A stretch of 64,000 nt of DNA from Undaria pinnatifida (lineage: Eukaryota > Sar > Phaeophyceae > Laminariales > Alariaceae): assembly GCA_012845835.1 (NCBI GenBank), contig JABAKD010000002.1, positions 24,718,518 through 24,782,517 of the forward strand, in the 5' to 3' direction. The notes beneath the pieces were generated by a model, which was given only the letters and a program-made list of their open reading frames with translations, was not told the origin of the DNA and did not search any database. Both the position numbers and the translations under genes were made by a program. Every line of letters begins with the position of its first letter. The stretch's first letter is position 1. Of the stretch, positions 36,401 through 47,200 are shown piece after piece.

Positions 36401-36648
36401 TTGTTTCTTTCTCCCCGCCGCACCGTCCGTCCGTCCGTCTCCCATCCCGACCTCCCCCACTCCTTGTCTTTTCGCACACCTTGCTTGCGCAATTTCTCTT
36501 TTTTATTTCCTCCAAATGATGGTGGTGACGGTGATATCGCTTGCGGTATTGGGAGCAGATCTCCGAAGATCACTTCAGCCTTGACTTCTGCTGGCCGCTC
36601 TCGCCGCTGCAGGCGTTTGTCACGGCGATGAGCATTTTTGACGGATGA
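24227..36648 (+). CDS. Tubby-like protein (Tubby C-terminal domain)
   Basis: Tubby domains bind membrane phosphoinositides. Exons in order are ~24227-24383 ('FLLQPTPQGVRSYCIIQRTR'), 24986-25434 ('TYFRLFLQEQ' ... 'FLLSSKRYRSSRSRSASY'), 25860-25928 ('SPADRNACTAKLKLDYS'), ~26060-26475 (Ser/Gly-rich, weak), 27022-27282 (ending 'IEASLAEGLR'), 27925-28041 ('KWEKTGAAPPGMIVLRSKQA', 'HTLDF'), 32889-33009 ('VREASRKNVSMVN', the Tubby signature slot), 35609-35727 ('FSAVPPILQVGK') and 36559-36648 ('ISEDHFSLDFCWPLSPLQAF', 'VTAMSIFDG', stop). All junctions from 27,022 onward keep phase. The order and spacing match the whole Tubby domain, expanded by glycine-rich inserts. The domain is divergent, and one internal exon shows a frame change at an 11-G run. 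The start codon was not found. Confidence 0.85.
24425..24545. repeat. GGTTTT hexanucleotide array
   Basis: About 17 GGTTTT units with CGGTTT variants, in the Tubby intron between 24,383 and 24,986. Confidence 0.9.
26700..26860 (+). repeat. C-tailed dispersed repeat, copy 2
   Basis: Matches copy 1 at CGTCTGCCTGG, GACGTGCTCCATCC and TTGTAGGGATACGAG. It ends at GAAATGAGTTCACCCCCTCTCCC. It lies in the Tubby-gene intron before the exon at 27,022. Confidence 0.8.
30890..31370. repeat. 60-bp minisatellite, about 8 units
   Basis: Units contain CACTGCAAAAAAAGCCCCCC, AAAAGTACAGGAAACCCCTA and CGGTAGCCATGGTGCTAAGC. Most are exactly 60 bp; one unit is shortened. Because 60 is a multiple of three, one plus-strand frame stays open over all units (repeating PLQKKPPKSTGNPYGSHGAK). 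It splits the copia remnant. Confidence 0.95.
31642..32170. repeat. Imperfect inverted repeat within the copia remnant
   Basis: The left arm, about 31642-31905, and right arm, about 31930-32170, are inverted copies. GAGCATGGGCGGCTGTCTTT pairs with AAAGACAGCAGCCCATGCTC. Both arms encode the same pol fragment on opposite strands (GKYDGLASAGTFGA, plus; DKEYDALADAGTFGA, minus). Confidence 0.85.
33058..34856. mobile_element. Possible ~1.8-kb TIR DNA transposon remnant
   Basis: The left end TTAGTGTTGTGAAATCAACA is mirrored at the right end, which read inversely gives TTAGTGTTGCGAATCAACA. Both ends continue into AT-rich subterminal repeats (GATGATTAAT, TTTTGATTATT), and the left one is internally duplicated. 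Internal open frames (plus 33,893-34,207; minus 34,340-34,744) match no transposase I recognise. It lies in the Tubby intron between 33,009 and 35,609. Confidence 0.5.
35215..35575. repeat. Degenerate ~60-65-bp minisatellite
   Basis: Five or six diverged units built on CCCTCTGGAAAACCGG...TTCGGATTNNGCATTT. It lies directly left of the Tubby exon 35609-35727. The sequence just before it (GTGCTGCGAAATCATCC) resembles 25,745 (ACTGCTGCGAAAAGTATCCC). Confidence 0.75.
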
Positions 36649-39600
36649 CGGAGGAGGATAGGGTTCGGGGAGGAGACGTGGGAGACTTTTATTTTTTGTT
36701 GTGGTGGCGGTTGTGCTGTTGGTGGTGCTGTTGGTGTGTGACTGTTGTGGTTTCTTGCGCGCAATTTTTTATCTCGAGTCTGTTTGTTTGGGCGAAGTGG
36801 GGTCGGGGGACTGGGGGTTGGGGGTGTGTGGTTGGGTCAGGGCGGTAATGTGTGTTAGTGTGTACGGGGCCTGGTTTACGTTTGTCCTGCAGCCTCAGGC
36901 TCCAGACTTCCGGACGCGGTTCACGCATTATTTGTACCACTGTAACCGTTACCATGTTTTCTACTGCTGTCTTGCGTGACCGGGTGTCTGTGTAGCTCCT
37001 ATTCTAATACTCGAAGGGTTTGTATACGGAGTACCAGTATTTGTTATGTGAAGAAACAAACGCATTACCACTTGATACCGAAAGAGGAACGCTACTTTGA
37101 TTATTGTGTGACGTGAGAGGGAAAAAGTGACGACAACAAATGACGGTGCCGCATCGGCTACTTCTCGATAGATTCGGTGTCCGAACTGCAATGCGAGTCG
37201 TACGGCACCGGTGCAGCACGATCCTACACGTACCGCTGCGCCGTCACATTATTGTAAAAGATGTTTAGTAAAACTCAACTTATTTGGTAATACTCAACTT
37301 ATCGTTATGACGGTCGCTGTCTCTCAGTCTCGAAAGGGTTACAATGCATACCTCACGATGATTGAGGATGTCCTTGATCTTCCCGCTTGTCGGAGGTTTT
37401 CTGTCGACCCTTGGATTATTTTAGGCCGCTAACGGTGCGTTATCAATCGCGCCGAGTCGCTTGACGCCTTTTGGGGATTCAGAGGGAGAACATGTGGGAA
37501 ATATTATCACGAGTACAGCATCAACCACACCAAGCAGCCGGGTCCGCTGGAGCAGGGGATGTGTCCCAACTTCAGTGTAAGGGGCTGTGCGACACACGTG
37601 CAGCATGGCGATAGTCGTACTACTGCTGCACGCTCCTCTTCCTAGACGCCTGATGAGATCGCAGTGGTCGTTTTATTAGTCGCCATTTGTACACGGGGCC
37701 CAAAAGGTTTACACTCCAGTTATTCTTATGAAAAAGGTATCACATCAGCCGTCGACGCAGGGTCAACTGACTGAGGGGTTATTTTGGGATCGCCCGCAAT
37801 AAAAATGTCAGTTATTATGGCCCCGATCCCGATCACGGGTCACAACAACAACTGTGTCTCTGTGCATGGAGATTCCGAGCAGGTTCACGTGCTGCTGACT
37901 CGACCACAACTAGACAAACGCAGTGTCAAAAGGATCTGAACGTCGTGAGGGTCAGCTAGGTGATCAAACATTGTCAACGGAGATTGGATGTTTGCATCGC
38001 AGACTGGCCAGGATCGAGAATCGAAACCGGAGAATCGAAAAATCGAGGGGGTTGCCTGCGAGATAAGCTAAGCGAACTCGAACAAAATAGGTCTCGGCGA
38101 TAGTTATTTTGGTGTTCTTCCCCCCTAAGCAATCGGAAGTTTACAATTTATCTTTATGGCTCGAGTTTTGCACCAAGCGTAGGAAAAAGATGCCGGCTAC
38201 GATAACGAAAAACAACAACCATGCCTCCGTGCACGGGGGCCCCGAGAAGTTTCACGTGCTGCCGACTCAACCACAACTAGACACAGGCGGCGCCAAACGA
38301 GCTGAAATCTCGTGAAGGTCGGTAAGGTTATTAAAGATGACCAATCGAGTGGATGTTTGCGTCACAGGGTGGCCAGGACCGAGAATCGACAATCCGAGGG
38401 GGTTCCCCTCCGAGTGAACCAAGTGGGCATAAGCGGACAGTACGAACTATAAATAACACGCTTTTGGAATACTGATTCGGATGGTACTTTTTTCGGGGTT
38501 GTGCCCCTCTTAAAGGAATTGGGAATGCATGGATGTTGGCTCAAATTTTGAGCGAAACGTAAGAAAATCATCGCGTTTACGTTCACAGGAACATCAACCA
38601 TGTCTCCGTGCATGGAGAACAACATAAGGTGCACGTGCTGCCAACTCAAACCACAAGTAATTACAGTAGACACAGGCGGCGCCAAACCGGCTGAAACTTC
38701 GTGAGGGTCAGTGAGATGAAACATGGCTAATGGCGGAGATGTTTGCGTCGCAGGGTGACCAGGACCGAGAATAGAAAACTCGAGGATATTCCTACGAGTG
38801 AATTAAACGGACCTGAACCAACCCACGAACACTTTTGGGATACTATTAGAGCCCGCGTGTTATATACTTCGAACGGCTACGATTGTATGCGCCTCGAAAT
38901 AAATCGGGAGTAGACCATTTTTTGCTCGAGTTTCGCACGAAACATGAGAAAATCGTGTTTTTCTACTAAAAGCAAGTGTAGGAAACACACCTGCTTTAAG
39001 CAAGAACGAACAGAGCCCGGCCCAAAATAAGTGTTTCTTAAACCCTTGAGAACTTGGAACCAGACTCACATTATTAGCGAACACATGCTTGGAATTGGGG
39101 TGGGGTCGTTCATCCAGTCGTAAACGGGTTAAGAAGTGTTGCCACGGCTATACCTTGCCGATTTGCTTGACTTCTGTCATACCAGGTACGTCCGTTCGTG
39201 GGTTCACGAAACAACATCACGCAGTACCAGTCTCATACTGCTGAACGATTTTTCAAGCACCGGTTATTAGTTATTAGTGTAATCCTCCTCTGCTTCCGCT
39301 TTGCTCTCCTCTCTGCCAATCCCGGCGGAGAAAAATGAAGCAAAATACGCAAAATAAGGTCACAAAACCAAAACACAAAAACATGAGACATAAAACACAC
39401 AACCACCATTGGAAAGGAAAAAGGTAAGTACAAAGGCACGCGGAGTAGCCGCACGCTGTACGCGCCGGCTATCGTCAAATTCGCCAAGAGACCGATGTTT
39501 GACGCCGTGACTGACCGCTACCCTACAAATGAACTAGTACAGAGATACTAGGAGACCGTGGTTTGACCCCTTGACTGACTGCTCCAACACTAAAAACAGT

Positions 39601-41457
39601 GCTAATAACAAGTAGAGACCGCGGTTTGACCCCTTGGCCGACCACCCCCTACACTAAAAATAGTATGTTTCAAGGCCTTGACGCGTCCAAAATGACCGGT
39701 CTCCGGGCATTTTTGATGGTTCCAACACACAACCCGGGTGCGAGCTTCGAGAGCCTACAGAGCGGGCAACAAGCAATCAATGGTCCGGATGTACACCAAC
39801 GCCATATAAATCGTGCACTGCTTGCGGTAGACATGTTCGCTGCTGCACATACAGCAGTGGTCTCCCTATAGTGGCGGTATGTGCACTACAGAGGTAAATA
39901 CCAGCACTACAGCGGCAACCGGCACTAATCTGCATACTGCCACTATTGGTTCCCATCTAGTCCAGGCGGCGTCACTAGCACTGTAGTGGGGAACCAGCAC
40001 TACCCAACTGGCGCTAAGGAGGGACCACTACTGCGCTGTAGACGGCCGCGCCAGGATTGGGCACTGCTGTGCACCACGCGTACTGTAGATGCCTCACGGC
40101 AGCAAACAAACCGCAGATACCTTACTCGTATCATACACAGAAAGGGTTAGTGGGTAGCCAACACGCAAAAAGAGCTACACGATCTCTAGTCTAACGGATA
40201 CGACACAAAAAGAGAAGATAACACGGAAAACAGAAACACAAACTATTTGTAACATGCATAATACCGGGAAACTGGTAAGCAATAAGGGCGAGTTTGAAAT
40301 GTTGAACACAAAATCCCTTTTCCGTACGTACTGGTATGAATGTATAATAAATGAAGGGGGCGCATGTACCTCGCCCCTTGCGCGGCCTGCCCTCACACAC
40401 AATCAAGTATTATTACGCTACAGTACCAGTTAGGACCGCGTACTATGCCTGAACTACCGTGAATAGCGCTTCAAGCACAACAGCACCAGCACACAATAGA
40501 TCGATCGATCACTTGCATCGAAAGTACTGCCTAAAATCATAAGAGCCTACAAATTACCAAAGAGCACGATCAAAGCAAAAAACAAGGACACGGTCCAACC
40601 TTCAGACCCAGCCCTTCTGCTCTCGAGGGGAAGCAGCCGTCCTGCCTAGCAAGTGCCCTTGGCCGAACCCACAGACGTAACCACCGCCGACTAGTCCCCG
40701 GGGAGACAAGGGTCCTGCCCAGCAAGCACGCAACGGCGCACAAGCAAAACCGGGCGCGGCTACCGACCGTCATCGTCATTCGCACACTAGCGCGGACAAG
40801 CTCCCCCCCTTCCCCCCTCCCCCCGCCGCCGCTCCCCCCTCCACTGGCCTGGGGTTAAGCGCCCCCCCCCCTGCGCCGCCGCCACCACCACCACCATCTC
40901 GTTTCCCTCCCCTCCCTTTCCTTACAGACGACAACGTGCGGTATACCATCTCCAGTCCATTCCCGCGCTGTCTTGTCCTGCCTGTCCTATCATGTCTGCC
41001 TGCCTGTCATCGTCGCCCCCCCCCCCTCCCCCTCTGGGGGAGGAAGCATGCTTTCAACTCCTCCCGTCGACCCCCCCCCCCCCCCGGGCGGAAGATGTTC
41101 TTTCGACTTTCCCTCCCTGGAAGATATGCTTTCACCCCCCCCGCACGGGGAGATCTGCTTTCGACCATCCTCACGTCTACATCTACCGGAACAACCCCGT
41201 CCCCGAGGAAGATGTGCCTTCAATCCCCCCTCAATACACCTGCTGGATGTACGCGGCACGGCACAAGGCCACCCGTTCTTTCTCCCCCCGCCATACCCGC
41301 CGCTTCCCGTTTAGCCCCAACTACGTGGAGTAAAAACCCGTTTAGCACTGCACTCCCGTTGTGGGAACAAAGCACTTGGAAATAAACTAGGATTTGTCTC
41401 CGGAACTACAAGGGTTATTTTTGACGCTTAGTGCCGTGGATGGGCATGCCGTACCCC
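36649..41457. other. Intergenic interval between converging Tubby and bZIP genes
   Basis: The two genes converge, so both 3' UTRs and polyadenylation sites must lie here, but none can be placed confidently. Contents are a repeat at about 37,445-37,640 resembling 6,370-6,550, the 37.85-38.96 kb tandem array, and a degenerate GGAAGATGTGCTTTCGAC-type repeat at 41.03-41.23 kb. I see no gene; open frames are short and unfamiliar. Confidence 0.6.
37845..38960. repeat. Diverged ~370-bp tandem array (3+ units)
   Basis: Unit starts lie near 37845, 38211 and 38590, with a partial fourth to about 38,960. Shared ordered blocks are TCCGTGCANGG, CACGTGCTGCCGACTCAACC, GACACAGGCGGCGCCAAAC, GGATGTTTGCGTC and GGCCAGGACCGAGAATCGA. 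Spacing varies (366, then 379 bp). Confidence 0.85.
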
Positions 41458-44181
41458 TCATGAACCAACACCCGAAATGCGCGCTTGGAGCTCGCTGGGG
41501 TTGCACTGCGGAAGCGGGAGGGAGGCGGGGGGGGGTTGGTGAGGGGCGGGGGGTGAGGTAGGGGGGTGAGCGAGTGGTTGGGCGTGCTCGAAGGGTGAAG
41601 GTAGCCCAACAGGTGAATTCTGTGACTAAAGTAGCCTAACAGGTAGTTTCCTTCCAAAAAAAAAAACATAGACTCCCCATATTGTACGATCGCAGCACTC
41701 TATTGCGTCAGCAATAGCTCTGTCCTTCTACCAAAACATCTACTGCCCCGGAAGGAGCGAACCAGCAAGGCAGCGAACAAGCCAACCAGCAAACAAGCCA
41801 ACCAGCGAGCAAATCAGCCACTCAAGCTACTCAGCCAAACAACTCACTCACCCCCATCGCCTTTTGCAGCTGCTGGTGTACCGCAACGCCGTCGAACATC
41901 ATCTCCAGCTCGTCCAGCTTACCATCCTCCGTGAAGCCCGCCCGAAGCATGCCGCTCTTCTCAATCTCCAGCGGCGATCCAAAATCACTGTTGCACCCAT
42001 TCACCCACCCACCGACCCACCGACCCACCGGCCCACCCACCACGATGGCCGGTCATCCGTTCCACCAGTCCGGCGTCGCGAAACGGTGAAGATCAATCGT
42101 TGGTCGGTACAAGAGAAAAGCGCGTACGCGAGTTAGGAACCATTCGCTTTTGGGGGGGGTGGGGTTGGCGCGTGGTGGAAGGAGTGGTGGCAGCAGGAGT
42201 AGGGGGGAGTGGACGGGGGTTGGGGGGGGGGGGGTATTCAGTTTGTGCATGGCCGTAGTCGTATGACCATAGACCAACGCATCCCTACTATGCCGGGACG
42301 GAGCACGTCGGGTTTTCACCAACCAGGCAAATAGTGCTGGCACCAAGCGCGAAGTGCCGTGAGGTGTTCGGCGAGTCGCATGAAGGGTGGGCAGCATCCT
42401 TCCAAGAACCATTCGTATGACGGAAACACCTTGTGCCTACTTGATTATGGATGACAGCGCCAATGAGTTACTTGTTTCATGGTGTGGCCACTCCAGAGAC
42501 AGCAATGGGTGTTTCTACGTAACTGCCTGGTGGGTGCCCTACAATATTCACACTACGCGATGCGATCATTCCCCTTGTGCGGAGTTAGGGTTCTCCACCC
42601 CACACAATATGATCGAACTCGACAACCATCATGGTGACCGCCAAAAAACAAGAAACAAGAAACAAAAAAAAACGGTACCCTGGTTGTCTAGCTCGCGCAG
42701 TGATTGGCATATTTTACAGCGTCGTTGCCAACCAACGCCAACCCCAATATACATCTAATGTTTCACGGCGTCGGTGCCAACCGAGGCCAACTATTATATG
42801 TAGGGTGGGGGGGAGGGGGCGTACTCATTTGTTGCTTGCCTTAGTCATTTGATCATTGACCACGCATCCCTTTCGAGACGGAGCACCGTTCCTACTCCTA
42901 ATAGAGACACCTCCAACATTTGGGCGCTCTTTACGCTTTTTCCATACCTGGTATATTTCATGAAAACTGTATGCTTATCCTACCTCCGTTCTGCTTCGCC
43001 GTCTGCGGCCACCATCTATCTCCTAGGATAGCGATCGTTTTCTCGCTATTCTCTAGTCCACCAAACTCTTCCTTGTCACAAACGTTTAATTTTCTCATCT
43101 CCTCTACTTACACATCCCGTTCCTCCGTGCACATTTCACATTCTCCTACTATGTGAGTCCTACTTTCTATTGATGGGCCACACGGGCACCGATGTGTAAC
43201 CACGTCCTCCTCCTCCCGACTACTGGTATATCTCTTTTTTCTTTCTGGTATGTCCACGTCTCCCATACGAAATCACAGTTTCAGCTTCTTCGCGTAGTCC
43301 ATTGGGCCGGGCAAATTTATTTCATTTTAATATCTTCCCTCAACCCCTCGGTATATCTTAAAGTGCTTTTCCTCTTTCACCTTATTTCTTAGCGCTAGCC
43401 TTACCTTTCTTCTATTAATTATTTTAATTCTGCCTTGTACTAGCCTTTCCTTTCTTCTATTAATTATTTTAATCCTGCCTTGTACCCGCCAAACTTCTCT
43501 GCAAGTAGACAGTACCTCTTCTTGGTCTCCCCCTAAATCCTTCCATACCTTCTCGACTCCGCTATCCCATCATATTCCAGCTCGATTTTATTTTTATTTT
43601 CTCTCATATAGCCCTATCAGCTATGGCTGGCAACCTCTTTTCTGGCACATGATTTACTATTGGTGGGGGGGGGGGGGGCGTAAGCGGGGATATGGGGGCG
43701 AGGTAGGGAGTCGGAAGGGAGTAGAGAGGTAGGGCGGGGGGAGGGACAAAAACAAATAAAACGGCTAACCAATCGTCATCGAAACAAACCCTCTTTGCGT
43801 TTACCTCGTTTCTTCCGTTGCGCTATCAAAAGCTGGCAGGGCTGAATTAGAACATTTGAAAACCGCTAAACAGCTGTGTTATGATGCACAAGTCTTTTCC
43901 CTAAAAACCGTTCGAAAAAAACAAAAAACGAAACGATGACTGGGTGGCGACCTCTGATGCCATTCTTCTTTACACCAGGGCGTACACAGTTTTTTGGCCA
44001 AACTACAAAATGTTCGCGTGAAAAATTACCGATCGGGGTCTCTGTCTCTCCGCCCCTCGCTGGAAGCGGTAACACCATCCACAAGCGCACGTGATCACGC
44101 ATGCCGCGCACGTACGTGCTGCTGTCGCCAGTAGATACATTAACCTTCTTGGAAGCCCCCCCCCCCGCCCTCCGCCCTCCT

Positions 44182-44212
<31 letters not shown>

Positions 44213-47200
44213 GATGTCTGCCAGGTCAGTGAAAACCTCACGTGTTCCGTCCTTGCATCGTAGGACGCGAGGGTCAACGGTCTTGAGACTACAGCGAATC
44301 ATGAAACAAGTGCACCCCCCCCCCTACCCACCCACCCTATTCTCCCCCGTCCCCCTCCCTCTTCCCTCCTTCGTGCTCACCTAGAGTCTACAGTGCACAT
44401 GTTGAAGACGCACATGATGCCCTCGTCAGCCGAAAACATAAGGTCCCCCGAGCCTATGTAACACTTCAGATGCACCCGAGGCCTCTCACTCGAATCACCA
44501 TCCCCGCCCCCGCCCCCGCCGCCCCCTCCCTCCTCTGGACCTGCGGGATCCTTACCCCCGCCATCCGCCCTCTTTCGGCATCTCTCGGCCATGGTGACGC
44601 ACATCTCCTGCGCGAGCAGGGGTTTGGGTGCAAGGGCGGATGGATGCCGGTCAACAAAAAAAAAACACCGAAAAAAAAAACGAAACAAAACAACAAATCG
44701 ATTCCCTTTTACAAGGGTGTTCACAACTTTGGGGACCAAACGTGCTCGTTTTTTGCCTTACAGTACCAAAAGGGTTGTAAACGAAACACAACCAAAATAC
44801 GAAACACAAAAATGCAGAAAAACGCCCCGCAACAAAATAAACGAAACGAAACGAAACGAAACGAAGGAAACGAAACACGCACAACGGCCTGCGAGATAAC
44901 ACATCAAACGACTTATCGTACCCTCCACTCCTTCTCCACTCAAGCACTCCCAACACCTTAGCACGCCACCACCACAGCACTCCAAACACACCCAACACTC
45001 CAGAAAACTCTAGCGAAGCAAGGCACGGCAAGGCACGGCAAGGCACGGCAAGGCACGGCAAGGCAGCACGGCAAGAGCCAAACCAAGCCAAGCCAAGCCA
45101 AGCCAAGCCAAGCCAAGCCAAGCCAAGCCAAGCCAAGCCAAGCCAAGCCAAGCCAAGCCAAGCCAAGCCAAGCCAAGCCAAGCCAAGCCAAGCAAGCAAA
45201 GCAAAGCAAAGCAAAGCGAAGCAAAGCAAAGCAAAGCAAAGCAAAGCAAAGCAAAGCAAAGCAAAGCAAAGCAAAGCAAAGCAAAGCAAAGCAAAGCAAA
45301 GCAAAGCAAAGCAAAGCAAAGCAAAGCAAAGCAAAGCAAAGCAAAGCAAAGCAAAGCAAAGCAAAGCAAAGCAAAGCAAAGCAAAGCAAAGCAAAGCAAA
45401 GCAAAGCAAAGCAAAGCAAAGCAAAGCAAAGCAAAGCAAAGCAAAGCAAAGCAAAGCAAAGCAAAGCAAAGCAAAGCAAAGCAAAGCAAAGCAAAGCAAA
45501 GCAAAGCAAAGCAAAGCAAAGCAAAAACAAACACACAAATGCCAAAGCAAGGCGAAAGCAGGGCAACATTCCCACATCTCTCTCACCGTGAGGGAAACGG
45601 TGTCGGAGATCATGCCTTCCACGCCGAACATAACGCGCCTCCTGCCCTCCTCCACGTCGGCCGGGTCGAACGCTCGGTAAGGCGTGATCGGAAGAGAGAG
45701 CCGAAAGTCCTCCGACAGCACCTGCGTAGCAAGTTCCAGGACAAAATGTTAAAAAAAAGAAGAAAAAAAATGCACCAGGAATACAACGCAGCATTATTTG
45801 AGAGCAAAAGCCGACGAAAAACAGTTAGAACTGCCAGGTACGTATCATATATACGCATTCCTTTTTTTTGTAACGTGAATACCTGCTGCTACTACGTACG
45901 AGTACTACGACTACTTTCATACCGGTATATCTGTTCTAACCCTCGCCCATACCCCTCCTCCCACCCACCTCCTTCCACACAGCCTCGTCCGTAACGCCAT
46001 CGCATCTCAGGTCCAGTACCTTCGTCAGCGTGCTCGCCCAGCGGCCGATCTGCTCCTGCTCCTCTCTCGAAGCATCTTCTTTCTTGCGCTGTACGGCTGC
46101 CTTTTGGGTTCAAAGAATAAAAAAACACCAAGGACAAAACGAAAAAGGAGACGTTCATGTTCGAAAGTAAAAGCTCATCAATCAAAGGACAACAAACTGA
46201 TGGTGCCTTTTCGTTTTAAAACTTGAATACCAGATGAAAAAAACAAAACGCGTCTAAAACTTGAAACTCAGCAAAGGCAATAAAGTAAAAGCGCCGTTTT
46301 TCGTGTTAAAAAAATAAAATAAAAAAACACACCAAAAACAGCAAACTTGAGTACGCGCCTTTGCGTTTGAATGAGGACAACACACTCAGGGAAAAATGTG
46401 CCGTGCTATAAAAAGTTAAAAACACACCACAAGCAAACAAAAAAAAAGAGGGCAGAATACCACATAACCTGCATAATCGACAAAATCGTTTGCTGGCTGT
46501 GACCGACCCTCGATTCGCTATGGACGACTCTCGGTGTTGGTCGACGTTGGATCAGCATGCTTGGTGGGCCTTGCCGGGCTCTTTGATTTAAATCAATAGC
46601 GAATAGACCGTACGAGGTATTGGTCGTTGATCATTGATGGGGTTGCTACTATTGGACCTAAGGGCCCACGGGCCAGCGAATCGTAATTGGTTTTGGATTT
46701 GGCACCCAGCCAGCTCGCCGATTTTCGGCACAAGATCGGAGTCCTCCCACTGGTTGTCACTGGTTGTTGTTACTGTTGCTGTTGTTTTTATTGCTGTTGC
46801 TGCTACAGCGGTGGTGGTGGTGGTGGTGATGGCGGTGGTGGTGGTGGTGATGGCGGTGGTGGTGGTGGTGATGGCGGTGGTGGTGGTGGATATGGTGATG
46901 GTGTGGGCGCTTGTAAGGATGTCGGTAATGGTGTGGGCGTTGATGTTGGTATTGGTGTTGGTGTTGGTGAAGGCGGTGGCGGTGGTAATCGGGGGGAGAG
47001 GGGGCGGGGGGCGGGGGGCGGGGGGCGGGATTTTCTGGAGGCTATACCTCTCTCGAATTCAGAGAGATACACAATAAAAACTGCTGTACTAACTTGACAT
47101 TCGAGTCACGGGGTTCCAAAGAAAGGAGATTTTGGTGCCAGCCCCTCACATGCGGAAGCAAAACAGGAAACACGCCGCTTGTATATACGTGAAACCTACT

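Noticed and set aside
44651..45794. Long minus-strand open frames (up to 356 codons) over 44.65-45.79 kb
   Set aside because: They are made of LLCFA/WLGLA repeats from 5-bp arrays that have no stop in these frames. Only 45721-45587 is real coding sequence (bZIP).
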